A DNA stretch of 64,000 nucleotides from Glandiceps talaboti. Lineage: Eukaryota > Hemichordata > Enteropneusta > Spengelidae. Positions 46,231-57,773 of this stretch are shown here, one piece after another. The translations under genes and the position numbers were made by a program. Location of the stretch: the NCBI RefSeq assembly GCF_964340395.1, contig NC_135549.1:35366332-35430331 (forward strand). Reading direction: 5' to 3'. Each line of letters begins with the position of its first letter. Within the stretch, counting starts at the first letter, position 1. The notes below the pieces were generated by a model. The model ran no database searches, was not told the DNA's origin, and worked only from the letters and a program-made list of their open reading frames with translations.

Positions 46231-48894
46231 CACTTATCATATTGGTGCGGGTTAACACCCTTACACGGAAAAGCCTCCAGTACTGTGGTTCAGACAATGT
46301 CTATGTTTAGAATAGTTGCAGTAGACTGCCCATCCCCACCCTCCCTCCTGACCATGTATTTGTTCATTAAGGAAGACTGGCAAGCCCACAATAATAGATA
46401 AATTGTTCACAGTAACAATCATGGGTACTTGAATGTGTTTAGTACCTTACCCATTACCGTAAATAATAGTCAATCAGATCAGTAGTAAAGGTAAAGACGT
46501 CAATTTTGGCACAGATAATGGATATAAACTATAATTTCAGTCTTCAAAATTTTGTGTCAATTCAAGCAATATGAACCCACTTTGCCAGCCACGGCAATTC
46601 AACACAGATAAATGTTCAAACCCACAATCATTAACTTGAGAACTTGCAAGGTCAGATTGAAATATCTACAAAGTAATAATCAAGTATAGACCACACATGA
46701 GGTAGAGACACCAAATTTGTCACAGATTATGAATATAAATGAAAAATTTGTGTTTTTTCAAGCATCGGAACCCACCTTGCTGTCCGTACAAAGTTTGACA
46801 CTGATACAACATAGCCATATTCATTAGCATAGATCATTCCTAAATGCCCAAGTTGAATAGAGAAATCGTGTGATGTCTGCATCTGCACACATCATACACA
46901 TGGCTGGCCATGTGCTCGACTTCTGTTACGTAAGTAATGAAGGTATTCAGTAATGCATAACCCAAATTTCATAACATAAATGACGTTTTTCTTTCACATT
47001 TTTACTACAGATTTGTTTTAAATAACTTAACAATTAATTGGATCAAATAGTATAACTAACCTTAGAGGTTAAATTTAGTTTGTAATTTGTTTCACACTAA
47101 ATATGGTTAAATTCAGTTGATGAATCCACACCTGAAATTTGCTGGCCATGCACTCCATGGAAAAAGCTATCCAATTTTAAACAATTTATGTTACACCAGG
47201 TAGCACGAACTCGTACATGTCTAAAACAAGGCCATTTTTTCAATGTATTATTTTTTTTCAATGTTTTATGTCAAATTTTGAAAAAATGATCCACATATTA
47301 TGGTTATTTTGGTTACCATGGCAACAGATGTTCATCAAATGTCCCCTTTTTGAACTTAGCATAACAAACTACCCCAGGTAGGGTGGTTAATATTCAAATA
47401 AACTTGATTATTATCAAAATTATTGTTATTATTATTATTACAAGTGAAGGGGTTTAAATATTATATAATAATAAGCATTGTGTGAGAGACAATTTAGAGG
47501 AATGGTGCCTTTTGGTCCTATTGTCAATAAAATGTATCCGCTTGAGCATATATTTGTTATGCCTGCTCATATTTGCTATTTGCTATGCTGGCTGACGTTT
47601 GAGGGCACCCTTTCACAACTTTATCTGTACATACTTAATTCAGCATTCAATTTGTGAGAGCCTAAGGGTGACCTTTCTTTTGTTTCTCATCTCCAGTGGA
47701 ATAATCAGGCGGGGCGGGCGGGCGAAATAAAAAAAGGGGGGGGCAAGGAAAAAAATCTGTATTTTTTCAGTTCTATTCTCTGTCCTTTCTGTCCTGTCAG
47801 TCTCTCTACAACTTCTTTCTTTTCTCTTCTCTTTATTGAATTCCTTGTTACAGGTCTCTTTCCTTCATTTTAGCAAGGTTGACAAGTCCGTAGAACAACT
47901 TTGTAAGAAGATGAATACTTATCATCCTGATGGGTGTATATCTATAACCATGAAATATTGTATGATTTTATCAGGAGTACTAATACATTCGTCCTATTAA
48001 TCAAAGTGGCATTGACATCGCTTATAATTTTTTCAAGTTATCCAATTTAAACTTTAGTATGTAACTTTTTGAAACACTTGCGTGATTGTCATCAGTGTGC
48101 TAAAGGAATTTTTATTTATATAAATCATTACTTCTATGAAACATTTTTCTCCTTTGTGAACTTGTCAAAATAATCCACCAAATAACATGTAACCATTTCT
48201 AGAACTCAGAACTCCTTTGGGATTTACTGTTTAAAAGTAATTAAAAGTAATAATGTAAACATCGGTAACATGCCATGCAAGTCTTGGTTGACCTTGCAGT
48301 ACAGTATACATTGTGCGTCTTCTGTAACTTGTAACTAGTGTTGTTACTAATGTTAGCAATAGGCAATAGCAAGACGTTGTTGCATAGTGTCGACACCGAC
48401 AAATTTACATTCAAACATTCCAATGCTGAAACTATTTAAATCATCAATCACTGCTCCTTTTAAGTCATTTTGTACAATTTTTGTAACATCCATGCCTAAA
48501 ACCTGTGTTTATGACACAATTGAAGCTTGTGTAATTTGTCCCCGATGATACAACTGATTTAAAGCTAAAAACTGGTCAAGAAATTGTTTTTTTGAGGAAT
48601 GCAGTATGACTTTTACCAATTTTAAGCATAATTTTGAAAATGATAGAAATATTCTGAGCTATTATTACATTGCAGCAAAATGCGCACGCGACGGCATTAA
48701 TTTCGAGCCCTGTCCCTCATCAAACCTCAACGACTTCAGCCATGAAAGACACATGCTGCTCCGACGTAACAAGAAAAGCCCACCTCAGAGTCACAAGAAA
48801 CCTACAATTATTGCAGCTATGCTGGCCTGTATAGTTTAGGTTAATGATATCGTAAAGTGAATATAGTGAATAATAAGTGAATGTCCTCAAAAAC
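46231..48894. other. Intronic stretch with a duplication and an inverted-repeat partner
   Basis: 46490-46580 and 46695-46785 are diverged direct repeats (TTTTGGCACAGATAATGGAT / TTTGTCACAGATTATGAATA; GAACCCAC.TTGC). 46920-47140 is reverse-complementary to 50085-50250, and part of it also to 60240-60300. A G-rich run GGCGGGGCGGGCGGGCG lies at 47711-47727, followed by a G8 tract; it could form a G-quadruplex. The open frame 48606-48839 (77 codons) has no recognisable domain. Confidence 0.5.
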
Positions 48895-49450
48895 AATCTG
48901 TGATTCCATGTAGCCTCTAGGTTGACATTATAACATACAGTTGATAGATAGTCTTTGATTCCATGTAGCCTGTAGGTTGACATTGTAATATACAGTTGAT
49001 AGGCAGTCTATGATTCCATGTAGCCTGTAGGTTGACATTGTAACATACAGTTGATAGACAGTCTATGATTCCATGTAGCCTGTAGGTTGACATTGTAACA
49101 TACAGTTGATAGACAGTCTGTGATTCCATGTAGCCTGTAGGTTAACATTGTAATGTACAGTTGATAGACAGTCTTTGATTCCATGTAGCCTGTAGGTTAA
49201 CATTGTAAGGTACAGTTGATAGACAGTCTGTTATTCTATGTAGCCTGTAGGTTGACATTGTAACATACAGTTGATAGACAGTCTATGATTCCATGTAGCC
49301 TGTAGGTTAACATTGTAACATACAGTTGATAGACAGTCTGTTATTCCATGTAGCCTGTAGGTTGACATTGTAACATACAGTTGATAGACAGTCTATGATT
49401 CCATGTAGCCTGTAGGTTGACATTGTAACGTATAGTTGATAGACAGACAT
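48895..49450. repeat. Minisatellite 3, 55-bp unit, about 10 copies
   Basis: The unit is TGATTCCATGTAGCCTGTAG, GTTGACATTGTAACATACAG, TTGATAGACAGTC. Copies differ by a few substitutions. Minus-strand frames reading STYRLHGI..CLSTVCYNVN are artefacts of the repeat. Confidence 0.95.
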
Positions 49451-50249
49451 TAGATCAACCACTGATTCATGACATCTTTCAATCCTTTTTCTTCCCAGAG
49501 GGTATTTATTTGTACACAAGAACACTTTACATAGAAAGAGGATTAAGCTGTCTAAAGATTTCTTTGCGCAATACCACTGACCAATCTCTGCACTGTATAC
49601 ACATCTGTTTTTATTTTGTACATTTGTTTGTTTGTTTGTTTTTTCTATTCCTGGCAAGAATCCAGTTATTCTGCAACTCTTTATCATATGAATGAATAAC
49701 ACAATATTACAATGGGGTACATAAATTTTGTTTCACACTTAAATTTGATCAGGGATGAGCAAATCTATTTCTAAGCTTATTAATAACAATGTAGATGTAC
49801 CGACAAGACTATCCTAAGCTCAGTACAAGTGTCTTTCAAATATAGAACAAACTTTGATTGTCATGAGAAGGACACAAGATTTCGATGCAGCATGATTGTG
49901 AACTCCTTAATATTTACTTTAGCATGATTGTTTCACGAAGAATTTCGAGAATATCAAGAAGACTAAATTGACACAGGTGTGCATGGCCCCTCTGTTTGCA
50001 TGCAATACGGACAACAGAGAGACAATGCAAAATCAAACAATTCGACATATCATCCAACTGTACTACTAGCTATACAATCACTGATTGTAAAATTTGATGA
50101 ACGAATCCATCAGTAGAATTTAAGCATATTTAGTGTGAAACACAAATCACAAACAAAATTAAACCTCTTAGATTTATACTATTTAATCTTATTACATTTT
50201 TAAGTTATTTAAAATGAAATTTTTAGTAGAAATGTGAAAGAAAAACATT
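49451..50249. other. Intronic sequence containing an inverted-repeat arm
   Basis: 50085-50250 is a diverged reverse complement of 46975-47140 (for example ATTTAGTGTGAAACACAAAT versus TTTGTTTCACACTAAATATG). No gene recognised. The open frame 49510-49695 is unremarkable. Confidence 0.45.
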
Positions 50250-51065
50250 ATTTTTACCTTCCGTAAGGAAGGTGATAATATACTGATAAAGTCTGTGTCT
50301 GTGCGTGTGTGTGTGTGTGTCTGTATCACCATTTCCGAAAAAACTGCTGCATCAATTCAAACGAAATTTCATAGACATGTTGCTTAGGGTAATGGCCAGA
50401 ACTGATTAAGTTTTGGTAATAATCCGATGAATATTAATGACCAATTTCAGTAATTAATCGATCGAACAAGTATAAAGTTGGCATCAGATTCAGATTCAGA
50501 TTCAGATTCAGGCAGCGTTATCCTATGAACGTTATATTGAGCGTCAGATGGCCTCAGATCCGAATCTTAATCTGATGCCAACGTTATACTCGTGCTCTAC
50601 ACTACTGAGAAAGACTCTGTTTTCAGGGGTTTCATGCCAACCTTATTTTGTGTTTCCCTTGGATCTGCACTTTGCATTGGCTGCGATGCACAAACACGAG
50701 AAAAAAGAAGACAGAGGCAGTCAGATGGCCTCAGATCCGAATCTGAATCTGATGCCAACTTTATACTCGTGCTCTACACTACTGAGAAAGACTCTGTTTT
50801 CAGGGGTTTCATGCCAACCTTATTTTGTGTTTCCTTTGGATCTGCACTCTGCATTGGCTGCACAAACACGAGAAAAAAGAGCAAGGCAGGGTATTTAAGT
50901 GATTCAAACTCACCAGAAAAGAATTTTTTTTTCTTGGCCTTAAAATAGGTTTACAATGAGCGCAGAGTTCACAAACAGGTGAAATATTTGTCATCATTTC
51001 AATATCGTCAAATATGGACTTATCATTTTCAAATTTCATACACTGATGCGCAGATGAATAAAGAG
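50250..51065 (+). mobile_element. Family A2 element, copy 2, with internal duplication
   Basis: The 5' hairpin is ACCTTCC-GTAA-GGAAGGT (50260-50277), then TG-rich sequence, a core-like CTGCTGCATCAATTCAAACG with AAATTTCATAG, and CTGATTAAGTTTTGGTAAT. A segment of about 190 bp (GCCTCAGATCCGAATC ... AACACGAGAAAAAAGA) occurs twice, at about 50550-50710 and 50727-50885. The open frames across the duplication (50548-50898) are repeat by-products. The right part (50940-51060) is the reverse complement of 42850-42980. Confidence 0.65.
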
Positions 51066-51319
51066 AAATCGTGTCTTGTTAGATTTCGATTAGAAGTTTA
51101 GGAAGTACAGTAAAATGTCGATTATCCGAACGCTTACCAGGACATGCGGTCAGATATGCGGTCAGTTCGGATATGCGATCTGCATCGAGATGGGACGGGG
51201 CAGGGTCAAAAGGTCGCACTCATACAGAATGAACGTACACATACGCTGCATATCACACTTACACATGTTACATGCACTCTCAGACAAATGAAATATGGAA
51301 AGCCACAGCTGACTTAGTG
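51066..51319. other. Spacer
   Basis: It includes the paired motif GACATGCGGTCAGATATGCGGTCAG at 51143-51167. No gene seen. Confidence 0.3.
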
Positions 51320-51690
51320 TGCAATTACTATTATTGTATGCGCTAACACTATGTTATTATGTGCATTAAATATTTTATTATGTGCAAATCTTAAGTTATT
51401 ATGTGCATACTGTATTATTATATGTACAGTTACTATTATTATATGTGCTAACACTATGTTATTATGTGCATTAGATATTTTATTATGTGCAAATATTAAG
51501 TTATTATGTGCATACTGTATTATTATATGTACAGTTACTATTATTATATGTGCTAACACTATGTTATTATGTGCATTAAATATTTTATTATGTGCAAATC
51601 TTAAGTTATTATGTGCATACTGTATTATTATATGTACAGTTACTATTATTATATGCGGTAACACTACGTCGTTATGTGCATACAGTAGTT
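51320..51690. repeat. Minisatellite 4a, about 105-bp unit (3.5 copies)
   Basis: The unit includes CTAACACTATGTTATTATGT, GCATTAAATATTTTATTATG, TGCAAATCTTAAGTTATTAT and TGTACAGTTACTATTATTAT. The GTGCATNNTNTTATTATGTG submotif recurs within each unit, at roughly 26-28 bp. The same family in opposite orientation is at 59290-59915. Confidence 0.9.
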
Positions 51691-51813
51691 TATTAAGGGC
51701 TTTCGTTAAGATCCCCCGCTAGAGGGCACACTTTCTCGGATTCAAACACGCACGCGCAGACTCGAGTTGCTGTTGTGTTATCCTTTTGTGAGCACGTCCC
51801 GTCGTCGTCTGTC

Positions 51814-52008
51814 ATGGAGTCTGTTCTGTCAGATTTAGGTCTGTCAGCTTTCACAGCACGTTTCTTGACAGAGGGAGTCACTTTCTCTCATGTGCTCGAC
51901 ATGACTGAGGAAAATTTAATAAGTTTTGGTGTCAGAAGATTGGGTGACCGACTTGATTTAAGAAGTCGGTGCCGGGAAGCTTTGGGGCGGGCCGGGCCTG
52001 GGAGCTGA
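51814..52008 (+). CDS. SAM-domain ORF (possible first exon)
   Basis: From an ATG at 51814 the frame reads MESVLSDLGLSAFTARFLTE, then GVTFSHVLDMTEENLISFGV and RRLGDRLDLRSRCREALG, ending at TGA 52006-52008. The pattern (LGL..F...F..EGVTF..LLDMTEE.L..FGV..LGDR..L) is that of a sterile alpha motif, about 58 residues and nearly complete. SAM domains mediate protein-protein association. The ORF starts after a GC-richer stretch that could be a 5' UTR. It lies in the last AP5B1 intron, in the same orientation. No good donor was found, so it may be a small complete ORF, a first exon, or part of a mobile element. Confidence 0.6.
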   Translation: MESVLSDLGLSAFTARFLTEGVTFSHVLDMTEENLISFGVRRLGDRLDLRSRCREALGRAGPGS

Positions 52009-52636
52009 CAGGGGGTCCAACTCGTGCGGCAACTTGATCGTCTAGTGACGTCTAGATCGAGATCTACCATAACTAAGGGGAGAACCATATGATTTCGGGG
52101 GGGGGGGTATGGAGGAAGTAGGTATGGGAGCAAATGTTTTTCCCAGTCAGAGTGACAGCAATTTTTTTTTCTACTGTCAGTCCTGCATCAATTTTTTTTT
52201 CAAATGGAGTAGCAGTGCAATTTTTTTTAAAAATTAATCATTAAGTTTGAATGCGTTGTTCATACTTATACCACGTCACAATGGTTCACAACTGTACCTC
52301 TAAATAACTTGTTCTGTGCAAGTAGAAGAATTAGCAGTTAGTATGAAAGACGTCTGTCTACGTTAAATTACAACTTTAAATTATAGAACAGTTCCAAAAT
52401 CAACTCTGATCAGTACTAAACTTGCTTTTCTTTGAATCAGTCAATTCCTGTAAGTTCTCAGGGAAGATATTATTTTTTGTATTTCGTTATATTTGTTGTT
52501 CCTCAATTTTCATTGTCAACTTGAGAAAGATTTATTTGTACATCTTTATAAGAGATTTATATTGAAAGAAAAACACTAGATTTTAACACTAGTTTATTGA
52601 CTCCTGTCTTGTTTTTTAAATTGTCTTAATTTACAG
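52009..52636. other. Spacer after the SAM ORF
   Basis: It contains a G10 tract (52097), T-rich runs and a pyrimidine-rich end leading to TTTACAG at 52630-52636. No other feature. Confidence 0.4.
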
Positions 52637-52852
52637 AAACCAAATAGTCCCCTTCAGATATTGACTGTGTCATTGAGATATTGCAACAAAAATCCTGAAA
52701 TATGTTTTCTTGGGTCAGAAAAGGAAAGGAAAACTTTGTGTGCACTTGGGTTTAAAGCAGAGCTATATAGTGCATGTTTTAATGATAAGTGCTGGGAAAA
52801 AACAGGAATTTATACTTGTATTAAAAACATTTGCGGCACCTATGGCGAATAA
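52637..52852 (+). CDS. Candidate terminal exon, unknown protein
   Basis: After the acceptor TTGTCTTAATTTACAG the frame runs open for 71 codons to TAA at 52850-52852: KPNSPLQILTVSLRYCNKNP, EICFLGSEKERKTLCALGFK, AELYSACFNDKCWEKTGIYT, CIKNICGTYGE. The frame opens exactly at the acceptor in phase 0, and the codon pattern looks coding. I do not recognise the family. It lies about 630 bp after the SAM ORF and could belong to the same transcription unit or to a mobile element. Confidence 0.35.
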   Translation, partial: KPNSPLQILTVSLRYCNKNPEICFLGSEKERKTLCALGFKAELYSACFNDKCWEKTGIYTCIKNICGTYGE

Positions 52853-52913
52853 GGTTTCCAAATTTGCTCATTTCTGACATTTTTTTTTTCACTTCTGTCT
52901 GTTATGACAATTT

Positions 52914-53530
52914 TTAGCTCCGCTGTCAGCGAAAGCTGAAAGCGTAGCTTTAGGTATAGGTGGGTATTGAGGTATAGAGAGTAGAGTGAATCATAGGTGT
53001 CCGTCAAACTTTTATATTTTCACTATCTACTCCGAAAGTGACAGTCGGAATTCTTCGATATTTGGTGTGCATGTTCCCTGGGGGGGGGGAGGCTGTTCAG
53101 ATTTGTTCATGCCAAGTTGATCTGTGCCAATTTCAATTTTTTATGATTTTTTTTCCAAAAATGACATTTTCATCAACTCCTCATAAACTTCAAGTCAGAT
53201 TGCTTTGATATCTGGTGTGTTGATGCACAGGAGGTAGCTTACTTAGATTGTTAATTTCAAGTCAGCACGTCTTCTCTTCTATTTTTTATGATTTTTTTTT
53301 TGAAATTTGAAAAAAAAATGAATATGTTAATGAGCATAATGACCGACGCCATATTGGAAATCAGTCCGCGAGACTTTAGGTAAAGTGCAACTTTTCAAAA
53401 GACACTATTGACGTCAAACAAGCAATGTAATATGTGCTATAGTCTTAATTCTACGCATTGTGTGCCCAAATGACAAATATTTGTTCGAAAAAGGTTTGTA
53501 AACTTCAAATCCAATTCACACACCACCCCT
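52914..53530 (+). repeat. Repeat family C, uninterrupted copy 2
   Basis: It starts TTTTTAGCTCCGCTGTCAGC then GAAAGCTGAAAGCGTAGCTT (hairpin CAGC-GAAA-GCTG). It continues through AATCATAGGTGTCCGTCAAA, the core-like GACAGTCGGAATTCTTCGAT ATTTGGTGTGCATGTTCCCT, TTAATGAGCATAATGACCGA and CAAGCAATGTAATATGTGCT. It is the reference for reading the split copy at 20214-26530. Confidence 0.85.
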
Positions 53531-53924
53531 CCTACAGAATGGTTCATTCCAGTATATGCACCTCACGATCAAGTGAGCTCTATGAGCATGCCTGAACTGA
53601 AGTGTATGGGACGATTTTTGACAGAGTCAGTCGTCAATAAAAACGATAATACTCTTTCTGAAATTATCACATTTTGAAAGGGAAAGTACTTTGTGGTTCA
53701 TTTATGGAATTTTGTTTTTGTACGATCAATCTTGGTGGCAAAATTACAGCGTCAAAATTACCGATGTGGTAGTTCCGTACGGTGACAATCTCAAGTAGGT
53801 TGATGATGGCGCTGCACTAGTGGCGACGTGGCGGATAGTTGCTCTCGTAAATGTTTTGTGTTTTGCGTAGTGCGTCGTCTATTCTACCAGTAAGTTATAC
53901 ATAATATACAAAAAGGTATCTAGT
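53531..53924 (+). other. Spacer and probable LINE 5' UTR
   Basis: From about 53790 (GTTGATGATGGCGCTGCACT AGTGGCGACG) the sequence is GC-richer than its surroundings and leads into the LINE ORF, so it is probably the element's 5' UTR/promoter. No target duplication was identified. Confidence 0.4.
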
Positions 53925-56320
53925 ATGAGTTCCAGTCTGTATCAACTGTTCTTAGTACTCCTGGTTGTGCTACTCGGACTTTCTAATTTCTGCTGCATTG
54001 TGTGTATGGAACACGGCACTGGCCATGGTGACTTCTACACTTACAGCCGGGAATGTCTACTTCGCTTACGTGGCCCAACCAACCAGGTGTCATCATACAT
54101 ACAACATGTCGACTTTCCAGTGGAAGTTCTACCTTCAAGTCAAATTGCACAAAGTGATGAAGGCCATCATGCAACGCAAGGCAGAATGAAGAAAAGGAAA
54201 AGGGGTAAGAAAGGCGGAATAAGACAGAAATTGAAAAGAAGTAAAAATTGCCGTATGCCATTACCAAGCGTCTTATTAGCAAATGTTCGTTCACTCAGCA
54301 CAAAAGTAGATGAACTCCAAGCCAATACAAAGTATATGCATGAATATAAGAAAGCTTCTCTCTTCGCTTTTACTGAGACCTGGTTAAACAATCAGACCCA
54401 AGACCAAGATCTGTTTATTGAAGGGTTTGGAACACCTATTCGTTTGGATAGAGATACACAATCGACAGGTAAACAACATGGTGGTGGAGTATGCTTTTAT
54501 GTGAATAAGCAATGGTGTAACACAGTAGTTGTTCGTGATGCATTCTGTACACCTGACATTGAACTGTTGTCGATATCACTTCGTCCACATTATATTCCAA
54601 GAGAGTTTCCACAATTATTTTTCACTCTCGAGTCTCTCGTATACATTCACCCACGTGCTAATGCATCCAAAGCCATTGAACACATTTCAAATAATATTCA
54701 AACATTGGAATCCATCTGTCCCGACGCTCCGAAATTCATACTTGGGCGATTTTAACCATTGTTCCCTTCACAAGAATTTCAAAACATTTCAGCAGTATGT
54801 CACCTGTCCAACTCGTTTTGACAGGACATTAGACATGTGTTATGGAACAGTAGAAAATGCATATAAATCAATAGCATTGCCTCCATTGGGATCAGCAGAT
54901 CATAACGTCATTCTACTTGCACCGATCTACAAGCCCGTAATTCAGCGTATTCATAGTGTTGTGAAGTCTGTAAAGACATGGACGGCTGATAGTATCGTCA
55001 GCTTACAAGGCTGTTTTGACTGCACAGACTGGCAGGTGTTCTATGAAACAAGCAGTGACCTTAATGAACTAGTAGATGTTATATCATCTTATGTAACATT
55101 TTGTGTTGAATCTGTAATACCTACCAAACAGTTTAAAATTTTTCCGAACAACAAACCATGGATAACTAAGGATCTTAAATCAGTTCTAAATAAAAAGAAA
55201 AGAGTATTCTTTACGGGTAGCATGAGTGATAAGAAGGAAGTGAATAAGGAGGTTAGATTGGCTATCAGGAATGCTAAACTAAAGTACAAAAACAGAATAG
55301 AATCAAAGTTTACCCAGGGTAACTTTCGTATGGCTTGGCAGGGAATCAAGAATATGGCAGCTGTTAATTTAAACTCGGAAACAAAACATACCAAAGTCAC
55401 TCTTGAAGGTGTAACCGACATTGAGTTACCAAATGTCTTTAACAAATTCTTTACCCGTTTTGAGACCCATGATTTCTCTTCAGAAATTACAAATATGAAA
55501 ACGTCGTTACTGTCTGAAAACACCATGTTAATTAATGAGGCACAAGTTGCCAAATTCTTGAAATTGATTAATGTGAACAAATGTCCAGGCCCTGATGGGA
55601 TTTGTGGTCGTACTCTTAAATTCTGTGCAGACCAGCTAAGTGGCGTACTTCAACACCTTTTCCAAATCTCCCTAGACACTTCTATCATACCAGCAATGTG
55701 GAAGTCTTCAAAAGTCATTCCAATTCCTAAAAGAAGTAATTCAAAAGTACCTAACGATTACTTTCTTCGGAAACTGGCATCTTTTTCAGTAGATAACACC
55801 ATACTATCATTGTTTTACAAATCTTTCATTGAAAGCATACTAAGCTTTCTGTTATCTGCTGGTTTTGTAATTTAAATTTGAAGAACAGAAATTCTCTGGA
55901 AAGAATTGTCACCATAAGTTCAAAAATTATTGGCGTACCACAAAGAAGTCTTTTGTCATTTTACAATCAACAAATCGTGAGAAAGGCTCGTTCAATTTTA
56001 GATACAGACCACATTTTAACACATGAATTCGATTTCCTTCCATCAGGAAGACGTCTTAGATGCCCAACTTGCAGGACAAACCGTCATAAGAACTCTTTTA
56101 TTCCATCCGCTGTGCGGCTTTTAAATAAGACATTTTAGATACTCATTTTGTAGTTAGAATTGTTTTTAATGTTCTGTAACCTCTTATCGTGTGTTTTTTT
56201 CTTTGTACCAGTCTGTTGCCTCTTATTTTCCGTCTATATTTGATGTGTATATTTGATGTATGTTCTGTCCGCCAAAATGAATTGCCCATTTGGGATAAAT
56301 AAAGTTATTGAATTGAAAGT
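53925..56320 (+). mobile_element. LINE with intact endonuclease region and an in-frame RT deletion
   Basis: The ORF at 53925-54755 starts with a hydrophobic, signal-peptide-like segment (SLYQLFLVLLVVLLGLSNFC). A basic KKRKRGKKGG stretch follows, then the endonuclease start LLANVRSLSTKVDEL, TETWL and GGGVCFYV. One extra base near 54748 breaks LGDFNHCS; the next frame continues TFQQYVTCPTRFDRTLDMCY, LGSADHNVI, NKPWITKDLKSVLN, NKCPGPDGICGRTLKFC and WKSSKVIPIPKRSNSKVPND. It then jumps in frame to LRKLASFSVDNTILSLFYKS, stop at 55873. The RT palm, including YADD, is absent. A tail frame (55878-56138) has LRCPTCRTNRHKNSFIP. It ends GGGATAAATAAAGTTATTGA near 56294-56313. Confidence 0.85.
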
Positions 56321-56360
56321 ACCCGGATGCATGAGGGACTAACCCGGAAGCAAGTCGTTG

Positions 56361-56787
56361 CCAGCCATACGTTACAGTGGTAACATCGTCCGAGAAATCG
56401 CTGCATTCAGAGTGTCATTATTCACAGAATTGTTTTTTTCGAGTGAAAACCCGTCTTGAATTGTATAACTCTAACAAATGAAGATATGTCAAGTTATATT
56501 TTGAAAGTTGTATCGCTAGTTTGAGACGATTTTCTCACGTACTATCGGGGCTTACTTGGACTTGGACCTTACTCCAGTTCATCGGGAAGTTTAGCCAGCC
56601 CGATAATTCTTTCTGGTTTAGTTTACAACACTTTTGATCGCGCAGATTTTGTTGTTGTGATGAAAAGACATTAAAAAAAAAGATCACTTCAACCATTTCG
56701 TTGTGTTTTCTTTATGAAAGGTAATCGAACATGAACGAGTGTTACCACTGTAACCAGGAGGGTCTATGCTGTAACGTATGGCAAGGG
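56361..56787. repeat. Inverted repeat GCCATACGTTACAG...
   Basis: GCCATACGTTACAGTGGTAACA (about 56365-56386) has two inverse partners on the right: TGTTACCACTGTAAC (about 56740-56754) and CTGTAACGTATGGC (about 56769-56782). This resembles a TIR element with a duplicated right end. The roughly 350-bp interior is non-coding. Confidence 0.6.
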
Positions 56788-57224
56788 TTCGACATACACG
56801 CTGGTCCGCTATCCCGCGAGTCTAGTAACTTTCTGTAAGGACCATGTACCAGTAAAGGTTACTAATGCCATTGCAGGTAGTCCGACGGGATAGTGACTTT
56901 TCGATAGGTATATCAGGGAGCTCAGAATTCAAACCACCGGCTATATGGTGAATTCACGGTCATAGTAAAATTCATTTGATTTTTAATTTGCTATTTTGAC
57001 CAACTCCGGTTGTCTATTCGCGATAAAATTACGATTAGTTTGGAAACGGGGTAGATTTTCTATGATTCCGTGTCATAAAAGCATGTGTTGTGTAGTTTTC
57101 GAAAAGCACACCCGGTGGGAAAGTCGCCCAACAGACGATCTCGCGCCATTGCTGTACTACGTGGCACTTTATTCTGGCGGGGTGTCTCTTGAAAACGGGA
57201 ATAGCGAACGATGAGCCAATCAAG
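56788..57224. other. Unassigned, relatively GC-rich sequence
   Basis: The open frames on both strands (56996-57214 plus, 57035-57259 minus) have no recognisable domain. Confidence 0.3.
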
Positions 57225-57342
57225 TGAGACCTTTCAAATGTAGCTAATATTATAGCCAATAAAATTAGTTGTACGATGATATGTGAGACCTTTCAAATGT
57301 AGCTAATATTATAGCCAATAAAATTAGTTGTACGATGATATG
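57225..57342. repeat. Tandem duplication, 58-bp unit, two copies
   Basis: GTGAGACCTTTCAAATGTAG CTAATATTATAGCCAATAAA ATTAGTTGTACGATGATAT occurs twice in direct succession without visible differences, so the duplication is recent. Confidence 0.9.
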
Positions 57343-57773
57343 TGTATAATAAGTCCTCTACACTGTAACAAGTAAATAGTAAAGTTGAAATATTTGTCGC
57401 ATGAATTCGTATTTATGTACGGATGCGTAGTCTTTCTGAACAGTAATTCTTAGATCAGTTAGTATTTAAACTACGTTTCTGAGTTGATTGTTCGGTAGGT
57501 TATTGACGAGCTCCCTTTGTAAAAACGCTATACAAATTGGATGTCGGCGTTCGCCCGGCCACGCTCAACGGAACTAGTGAAGCTCAATCATAACAATGGT
57601 GGCTGTCAAAATCGAAGACGCAATTTGACCGTGTTGTTATTTCAGTGAGTTTATTCAGCAAGAAAACAACGTGTTCTATGTTTTTGTACTTCCTACATGA
57701 TGTGATGATCGTTTTTTTACCGGTACAACTTACAGCCTACAATGAAACTGCTAACTTACTTAGTAACACTGAC

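Noticed and set aside
48606-48839. 77-codon open frame as a gene
   Set aside because: No recognisable domain, no splice context, and no supporting neighbour.
50548-50948. 116-118-codon open frames with repeated MASDPNLN / SVFRGFMPTLF
   Set aside because: They come from a 190-bp internal duplication within a repeat. Two overlapping frames are equally open, which argues against coding.
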